Below are positions 59,920 through 64,000 of a DNA stretch of 64,000 nt, piece by piece. This DNA is from Crossiella sp. CA-258035. Its GTDB lineage: Bacteria; Actinomycetota; Actinomycetes; Mycobacteriales; Pseudonocardiaceae. A model generated the notes under the pieces. That model worked only from the letters and a program-made list of their open reading frames with translations, was not told the DNA's origin and made no database searches. A program made the position numbers and the translations under genes. Within the stretch, counting starts at the first letter, position 1. Every line of letters begins with the position of its first letter. The stretch covers positions 2,140,001 to 2,204,000 of the forward strand of contig NZ_CP116413.1 of NCBI RefSeq assembly GCF_030064675.1, given 5' to 3'.

Positions 59920-60154
59920 GTGTTGGCCGATCTCGCACAGTGTGTTGGCCGTTCCGGACCTCGTCTTGGCCGAAGCGGACGCCGTGTTGGCCGATCTCGT
60001 ACCGGGCGTTGGCCGTCCCGGGACGGTCGCTGTCCGTTCCTGACATACCCGGCCTCCGCCGCCAGACCCGTTCGCTGCGCCATCCGGGCTACCTCTACGG
60101 CCAACCGGGCGTACGACTTCGGCCAACACCCTGTCCACTTTCGGCCAACACTCG
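59920..60154. repeat. Inverted array of 21-22 bp GTGTTGGCCG repeats (locus C)
   Basis: Direct units begin at 59920, 59942, 59963, 59984 and (variant GCG) 60006, with 21 or 22 bp spacing. After a 70-base spacer, reverse-complement units such as GTACGACTTCGGCCAACAC occur at 60094-60109, 60111 and 60133. The unit GTGTTGGCCGTTCCGGACC (plus two bases) at 59942 is identical to the one at 31273. The array separates the helicase gene from the xylose importer, both on the plus strand. Confidence 0.8.
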
Positions 60155-60290
60155 GTGCGAGGGGCTGCTAGCTGTGTGAATGCGCTCTCACCGGGGTTAC
60201 GGGGTGGTTATCGCGCCGTGGCATCATCGTGTCTCTTCTGGCCTTCTGTAAGGATTCAGAAGCCTTCCGTCTCGCCTATCCGGGGCATAC

Positions 60291-60305
60291 GTTGTGACCC
60301 ACAAC
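60291..60305 (+). promoter_or_regulatory. Inverted repeat GTTGT-N5-ACAAC upstream of the xylose importer
   Basis: GTTGTGACCCACAAC is a perfect palindrome with a five-base centre, 63 bases before the binding-protein ATG, in an AT-richer region likely to hold the promoter. It is a candidate operator for the ROK regulator that begins at 63921. Confidence 0.35.
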
Positions 60306-60316
60306 ATTTCCGGGCT

Positions 60317-60340
60317 GTGACGCTCGTCGCGGAGTGTCAC
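60317..60340 (+). promoter_or_regulatory. 24-bp dyad GTGACGCTC-N6-GAGTGTCAC
   Basis: The two nine-base arms match at eight positions around GTCGCG and end 27 bases before the ATG of the binding-protein gene, just upstream of the AGGAGG ribosome site. The location fits a repressor site or a leader hairpin. ROK-family repression of sugar import is the likely context. Confidence 0.4.
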
Positions 60341-60367
60341 GGCCACGGCAGTAGGAGGAACGGGCGG

Positions 60368-61495
60368 ATGCGGAGCAAGACGCTTGGCCTGATCGCCGTC
60401 GGCTCGGGGCTTGCCCTGGCGCTCTCGGCGTGCGGCGCGAACAGTGCCGGTGGTGGCGGTAGCACCACTGGCGCGAGTGGGTCCGAAGGCAGCGGCCCCA
60501 AGGTCGGAGTGATCCTCCCCGACACCAAGTCCTCGGCCCGCTGGGAGGGCTTCGACCGGCCCCTGCTGGAGAAGGCCCTCAAGGAGGCGGGGGTCACCCC
60601 GCTGATCCAGAACGCCGAGAACGACCCCGGCAAGTTCTCCACCATCGCCGACTCGTTCATCAGCCAGGGCGTGAAGGTCCTGATGATCGCCCGCCTGAGC
60701 AACGAGGGCGGCGCCGCGGTGCAGAAGAAGGCCAAGGCGGCCGGCATCCCGACCATCGACTACGACCGGCTCACCCTGAACGGGTCCGCCGACTACTACG
60801 TCTCCTTCGACAACACCAAGGTCGGCGAGCTCCAGGGCCAGGGCCTGCTGGACTGCCTCAAGGACAAGCCGAACCCGACCATCGTGCAGATCAACGGCGG
60901 TCCCGAGGACTACAACGCCACGCTGTTCAAGAACGGCGCGGAGAAGGTGCTCAAGCCGGCCTACGAGTCCGGCAAGGCCAAGCTCGGCGGCGACCAGTGG
61001 GTCCAGAAGTGGGACAACCAGCTGGGCAACACCATCTTCGAGCAGGAACTGACCCGCAACGGCGGCAAGGTTGACGGCGTGCTCGCCGCCAACGACGGCC
61101 TGGCCTCCGCGGTGATCACCGTGCTGAAGAAGAACGGCCTCAACGGCAAGGTCCCGGTCACCGGCCAGGACGCCGACCCGGCCGCGCTGGCCAACATCCT
61201 GCGCGGCGACCAGTGCATGACCGTGTTCAAGCCGATCGCCGAGGAGGCCACGAACGCGGCCAAGATCGCGATCGCGCTGGCCAAGAACGACAAGGCCTCC
61301 GCCGACGCCCTGGCCACGGGCGTGGAGAAGGACCCGGAGGGCAAGCGCGACGTGAAGTCGGTGCTGCTGTCCGCGCAGACCATCACCAAGGCCAACGTCA
61401 AGGTCGTGGTGGACTCCGGCTTCGTGAAGGCGTCCGAGTTCTGCAAGGACGACCTTGTCGCGAAGTGCAAGGAAGCGGGAATCACCGTCGGATAG
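60368..61495 (+). CDS. xylF: Xylose-type ABC transporter substrate-binding lipoprotein
   Basis: The 375-residue protein has a lipoprotein signal (GLIAVGSGLALALSACGAN), a Gly/Ser linker and a ribose/xylose-binding (periplasmic-binding-protein 4) domain: KVGVILPDTKSSARWEGFD, IPTIDYDRLTLNGSADYYVSFDN and VTGQDADPAALANIL. The IDYDRL segment is typical of xylose-binding XylF. AGGAGG precedes the ATG. It is the first of three importer genes. Xylose is the likely ligand. Confidence 0.85.
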   Translation: MRSKTLGLIAVGSGLALALSACGANSAGGGGSTTGASGSEGSGPKVGVILPDTKSSARWEGFDRPLLEKALKEAGVTPLIQNAENDPGKFSTIADSFISQGVKVLMIARLSNEGGAAVQKKAKAAGIPTIDYDRLTLNGSADYYVSFDNTKVGELQGQGLLDCLKDKPNPTIVQINGGPEDYNATLFKNGAEKVLKPAYESGKAKLGGDQWVQKWDNQLGNTIFEQELTRNGGKVDGVLAANDGLASAVITVLKKNGLNGKVPVTGQDADPAALANILRGDQCMTVFKPIAEEATNAAKIAIALAKNDKASADALATGVEKDPEGKRDVKSVLLSAQTITKANVKVVVDSGFVKASEFCKDDLVAKCKEAGITVG

Positions 61496-61513
61496 TTCCG
61501 GCACCTGAACGCC

Positions 61514-61547
61514 ACGGCAGGGCGGCGCCCCCGACCCGCCCTGCCGT
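61514..61547 (+). other. Intercistronic stem-loop after the binding-protein gene
   Basis: ACGGCAGGGCGG (61514-61525) pairs with CCGCCCTGCCGT (61536-61547), a 12-bp perfect stem with ten-base loop. A T-rich patch (CTTTTTCTC) follows about 16 bases later. It likely attenuates readthrough or protects the binding-protein mRNA, giving excess binding protein. Confidence 0.6.
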
Positions 61548-61592
61548 CGGCTCATGCCTTGTGGCTTTTTCTCGGAATCTGGAGTTCCAGCA

Positions 61593-62363
61593 GTGAGCAA
61601 CATTCTCGAACTGCGCGGCGTGAACAAGAGCTTCGGCCCGGTGCACGTGCTGCACGACGTGGACCTGGTGGTCAAGGCCGGCGAGGTCACCGCTCTGGTC
61701 GGCGACAACGGCGCGGGCAAGTCCACGCTGGTCAAGTGCATCGCGGGGATCCACCCGACCGAGTCAGGCGAGATCCTGTTCAACGGCGGGCCGGTGACCA
61801 TCGGCAGCCCCAGGGACGCCGCCGCGCTGGGCATCGAGGTCGTGTACCAGGACCTCGCGCTGTGCGACAACCTCGACATCGTGGACAACATGTTCCTCGG
61901 CCGGGAGAAGACCAACGGGCTCACCCTGGACGACGCGGCCATGGAGCAGGCGGCCCGCAAGGTGCTCGCCGACCTGTCCGTGCGCACGGTGAAGTCGGTG
62001 CGCACCCCGGTGGCCTCGCTCTCCGGCGGCCAGCGGCAGACGGTGGCGATCGCCAAGTCCGTGCTGTGGGACAGCAAGGTGGTGCTGCTCGACGAGCCGA
62101 CCGCCGCGCTCGGCGTGGCCCAGACCCGCCAGGTCCTGGACCTGGTGCGCAGGCTCGCCGACAACGGGCTCGGCGTGGTGCTGATCAGCCACAACATGAA
62201 CGACGTGTTCGAGGTCTCGGACACCGTGGCCGCGCTCTACCTGGGCCGGCTGGCCGCCCAGGTGCCGACCAAGAGCCTCAGCCACGCTCAGGCCGTGGAG
62301 CTGATCACCTCCGGTCGCACCGGTGACCTCGGCATCGCCAAGCCGGAAGCCGCCACGATCTAG
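61593..62363 (+). CDS. xylG: Xylose-type ABC transporter ATP-binding protein (single cassette)
   Basis: From the GTG at 61593 (GGAG upstream) the protein has 256 residues with one ATPase cassette: Walker A GDNGAGKST (37-45), signature SLSGGQRQ, Walker B VVLLDEPTAALG and the switch histidine in LISHNMNDV. E. coli XylG and RbsA have two cassettes in about 500 residues; this half-size FrcA-like form must dimerise. It powers the import of the sugar bound by the upstream lipoprotein. Confidence 0.85.
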   Translation: MSNILELRGVNKSFGPVHVLHDVDLVVKAGEVTALVGDNGAGKSTLVKCIAGIHPTESGEILFNGGPVTIGSPRDAAALGIEVVYQDLALCDNLDIVDNMFLGREKTNGLTLDDAAMEQAARKVLADLSVRTVKSVRTPVASLSGGQRQTVAIAKSVLWDSKVVLLDEPTAALGVAQTRQVLDLVRRLADNGLGVVLISHNMNDVFEVSDTVAALYLGRLAAQVPTKSLSHAQAVELITSGRTGDLGIAKPEAATI

Positions 62364-62426
62364 CGATCTGGCCAGTCCGCCACCGACTCCTTCCCGCGCA
62401 CCTCTTCCACCCGCAAGGAACTCCGG

Positions 62427-63848
62427 ATGACCGAGACCCAGGCCGAGCCAGGCTCGACCTCGACCGCCGTCGCCGACTTCGGCATCGACAACACCCAGCG
62501 CAGCTTCGGCCAGGCCGTCGGCGACTACGGCGCCCGGCTGCGCGGGGGCCAGCTCGGCGTGCTGCCCGCGCTCGGCGGCCTCGCCGTGCTCTTCGTCTTC
62601 TTCGCCACCCAGTCCAGTGACTTCCTGACGCTGGGGAACCTTTCCAACCTGCTCGCCCAGGGCGCGGGCACCGTGGTCATCGGCATGGGCCTGGTGTTCG
62701 TGCTGCTGCTCGGCGAGATCGACCTCTCCGCGGGCACCGCCTCCGGGGTCACCGCGGCGATCTTCGCGCTGCACCTGTCCACCGGCGGCAACCTGCTCGG
62801 CAAGATGGGCCTCGCGGTCTTCCTGATCACCATCGCCGGGCTGCTGCTGGCCGCGGTGATGGCGGTGCTGACCAGGCTGTGGGTGGCCGCGATCCCCGCG
62901 GTGGTGGCCGCCGGGATCATGGTCCTCGGCGTGCCGGCCAACCCGTGGGTGGAGATCCTGCTCGCGATCTGCTTCGGCACCGCGATCGGCTGCCTCACCG
63001 GGTTCCTGGTCGCCCGCGTGGGCATCCCGTCCTTCGTGGTGACCCTGGCGCTGTTCCTGGCCTGGCAGGGCGTGGTGCTGCAGTACATCGGCGAGGGCGG
63101 CACCCTCGGCGTCGGCGACGGCGTGCTGTTCGAGGTGGCCAACGGCAACCTGTCCACCGGGCTGAGCTGGCTGCTGCTGGTGCTCGTCGCCGGTGGCTAC
63201 GCCGCGGTCGTGCTGACCAGGCACTTCGGCAGGCTCAAGCGCAAGCTGGTGGCCCAGCCCACCTCGCTGGTGCTGGTCAAGGTCGGCGCGGTGGTCGTCT
63301 TCGGCGCGATCGGCACCTACCTGCTCACCCTCAACCGCAGCCTGAACGACTCGATCACCATCTCCGGCGTGCCCTACGTGGTCCCGATCGTGTTGTTCCT
63401 GCTGGTCCTGGGAACTTTTGTGCTCGACCGCACTCGTTATGGCAGGCACGTCTACGCCGTCGGCGGCAACGCCGAGGCCGCCCGCCGGGCCGGCATCGAC
63501 GTGCGCAAGGTCAGGATGTCGGTCTTCGTGATCGCCTCCACCATCGCGGCGATCGGTGCGATCATCTACTCGTCGAAGGTCGGCTCGGTCGACCCGCAGG
63601 CCGGTGGCGGCAACACCCTGCTGTTCGCGGTCGGCGCCGCGGTCATCGGTGGCACCTCGCTGTTCGGTGGCAAGGGCCGGGTGCGCGACGCGGTCGTGGG
63701 TGGCGCGGTGATCGCGACCATCGAGAACGGTCTGCGGCTGCTCGGTGAGCCCGCCGCGGTGGTCTCGATCGTCACCGGTCTGGTGCTGCTGCTGGCGGCC
63801 AGCGTGGACGCGCTGTCCCGGCGGCGGGCGCCGGCGGGCGTGCGCTGA
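62427..63848 (+). CDS. xylH: Xylose-type ABC transporter permease
   Basis: The 473-residue permease has around ten to twelve membrane spans and the signatures of the XylH/RbsC family: GMGLVFVLLLGEIDLSAGTASGVTAAI and RYGRHVYAVGGNAEAARRAGIDVRKVRMSVFV. The size fits XylH, longer than ribose permeases. It forms the channel with the single-cassette ATPase dimer. Confidence 0.87.
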   Translation: MTETQAEPGSTSTAVADFGIDNTQRSFGQAVGDYGARLRGGQLGVLPALGGLAVLFVFFATQSSDFLTLGNLSNLLAQGAGTVVIGMGLVFVLLLGEIDLSAGTASGVTAAIFALHLSTGGNLLGKMGLAVFLITIAGLLLAAVMAVLTRLWVAAIPAVVAAGIMVLGVPANPWVEILLAICFGTAIGCLTGFLVARVGIPSFVVTLALFLAWQGVVLQYIGEGGTLGVGDGVLFEVANGNLSTGLSWLLLVLVAGGYAAVVLTRHFGRLKRKLVAQPTSLVLVKVGAVVVFGAIGTYLLTLNRSLNDSITISGVPYVVPIVLFLLVLGTFVLDRTRYGRHVYAVGGNAEAARRAGIDVRKVRMSVFVIASTIAAIGAIIYSSKVGSVDPQAGGGNTLLFAVGAAVIGGTSLFGGKGRVRDAVVGGAVIATIENGLRLLGEPAAVVSIVTGLVLLLAASVDALSRRRAPAGVR

Positions 63849-63873
63849 GCCGACGCTGATCGGACCGGGTTCG

Positions 63874-63897
63874 GCGGGGGCCGATGTCGTCCCCCGC
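63874..63897 (+). terminator. GC-rich hairpin after the permease gene
   Basis: GCGGGGG (63874-63880) and CCCCCGC (63891-63897) pair across a ten-base loop, 25 bases after the permease stop. No T-run follows, so it may only attenuate transcription into the regulator gene. Confidence 0.4.
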
Positions 63898-63920
63898 GTG
63901 CGTCGAGCAGGGGAGTGACG

Positions 63921-64000
63921 TTGAGCAGCGCGCCCACCGCGGGCACCAGACCGGACGAGGTCCGCAGGCACAACCGGGCCGCGCTGCTCCGCAGGCTGCA
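63921..64000 (+). CDS. ROK-family transcriptional regulator, N-terminus only (cut by window end)
   Basis: The TTG at 63921, five bases after GGGGAG, opens a frame reading SSAPTAGTRPDEVRRHNRAALLRRL before the window ends. The segment RRHNRAALLRRL is the typical beginning of the winged helix in ROK (NagC/XylR) regulators. Its place directly downstream of a xylose-type importer supports a XylR role. Only about 26 residues are visible. Confidence 0.55.
   Translation, partial: MSSAPTAGTRPDEVRRHNRAALLRRL

Noticed and set aside
56259-60104. Open minus-strand frame of nearly 1,300 codons antisense to the helicase gene
   Set aside because: High-GC codon bias keeps the antisense strand of real genes open. 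The translation is Arg/His/Gly/Val-rich with no domain, while the plus strand encodes clear helicase motifs.
1-64000. tRNA or rRNA genes, insertion sequences, integration sites
   Set aside because: I looked for tRNA T-arm motifs, transposase or integrase motifs and long direct repeats and found none; a covariance-model scan would settle the RNA question.

Overview
The window is high-GC (about 70% or more), densely packed DNA with strong third-position GC bias, many GTG starts and many 4-base ATGA/GTGA gene overlaps. The content points to a mycelial actinomycete of the Pseudonocardiales (a Crossiella/Saccharothrix/Kutzneria-like genome is my best guess): an AcuC deacetylase beside a GNAT/acyl-CoA-synthetase fusion, a SigB-type sigma factor, DUF3039/DUF3099 proteins, IclR/GntR/ROK-controlled sugar loci and leaderless promoters. 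I saw no tRNA or rRNA gene, no transposase, integrase or phage gene and no CRISPR array, so this looks like chromosomal DNA.

Layout. 1-4304: SnoaL-like protein, AcuC-type deacetylase, protein lysine acetyltransferase. 4313-11423: aminophosphonate locus (GntR/UTRA regulator, FAD amine oxidase, phosphonatase-like HAD, and a four-gene 2-aminoethylphosphonate ABC transporter), with a divergent alpha/beta hydrolase between regulator and operon. 11389-15366: a minus-strand group made of an MFS pump, an unusual aldehyde dehydrogenase and a class I (archaeal-type) lysyl-tRNA synthetase. 15650-20498: small membrane protein, two-component system, SGNH hydrolase, DUF4279 protein and RtcB RNA ligase. 20604-30581: an oxidative uronate/aldarate locus around an IclR regulator. 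Uronate dehydrogenase, glucarate dehydratase, 5-dehydro-4-deoxyglucarate dehydratase and 2-oxoglutarate-semialdehyde dehydrogenase lead to 2-oxoglutarate, with a sugar ABC importer and one unknown TIM-barrel-like protein. 30700-44844: housekeeping and regulatory genes (lipoprotein, TRM11-like methyltransferase, class I fumarase, aldo/keto reductase, LysR, tyrosine phosphatase, SigB, D-aminoacyl-tRNA deacylase, a large methyltransferase, a C45-type hydrolase, PucR and CGNR regulators). 44851-45939: 1.1 kb without genes, holding a degenerate 19-bp tandem array and a C-rich tract. 45940-50447: small actinobacterial proteins and a pseudouridine catabolic pair (psuK-psuG). 50596-53588: two secreted proteins (beta-helix, subtilisin). 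53578-59909: MerR regulator with its MFS pump, DJ-1/PfpI protein, IclR regulator, YihY membrane protein, DEAD/DEAH helicase. 60368-64000: xylose-type ABC importer followed by the first codons of a ROK regulator.

The non-coding signals are the most unusual part. (1) About 32 degenerate units keep a 17-20 bp, mostly exactly 19 bp, period from 44935 to 45557. (2) A family of 21-22 bp repeats beginning GTGTTGGCCG forms small arrays at 31229, 38034 and 59920; two of the arrays point inward from both sides. (3) Two promoters 48 kb apart, one for the MFS pump next to the MerR gene and one for the alpha/beta hydrolase, match at 27 of 33 positions. Both have a 20-bp MerR-type spacer and a start codon 7-8 bases after the -10 box, which suggests one small regulon with leaderless mRNAs. 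(4) A palindrome with a tandem half-site lies upstream of the aminophosphonate operon.
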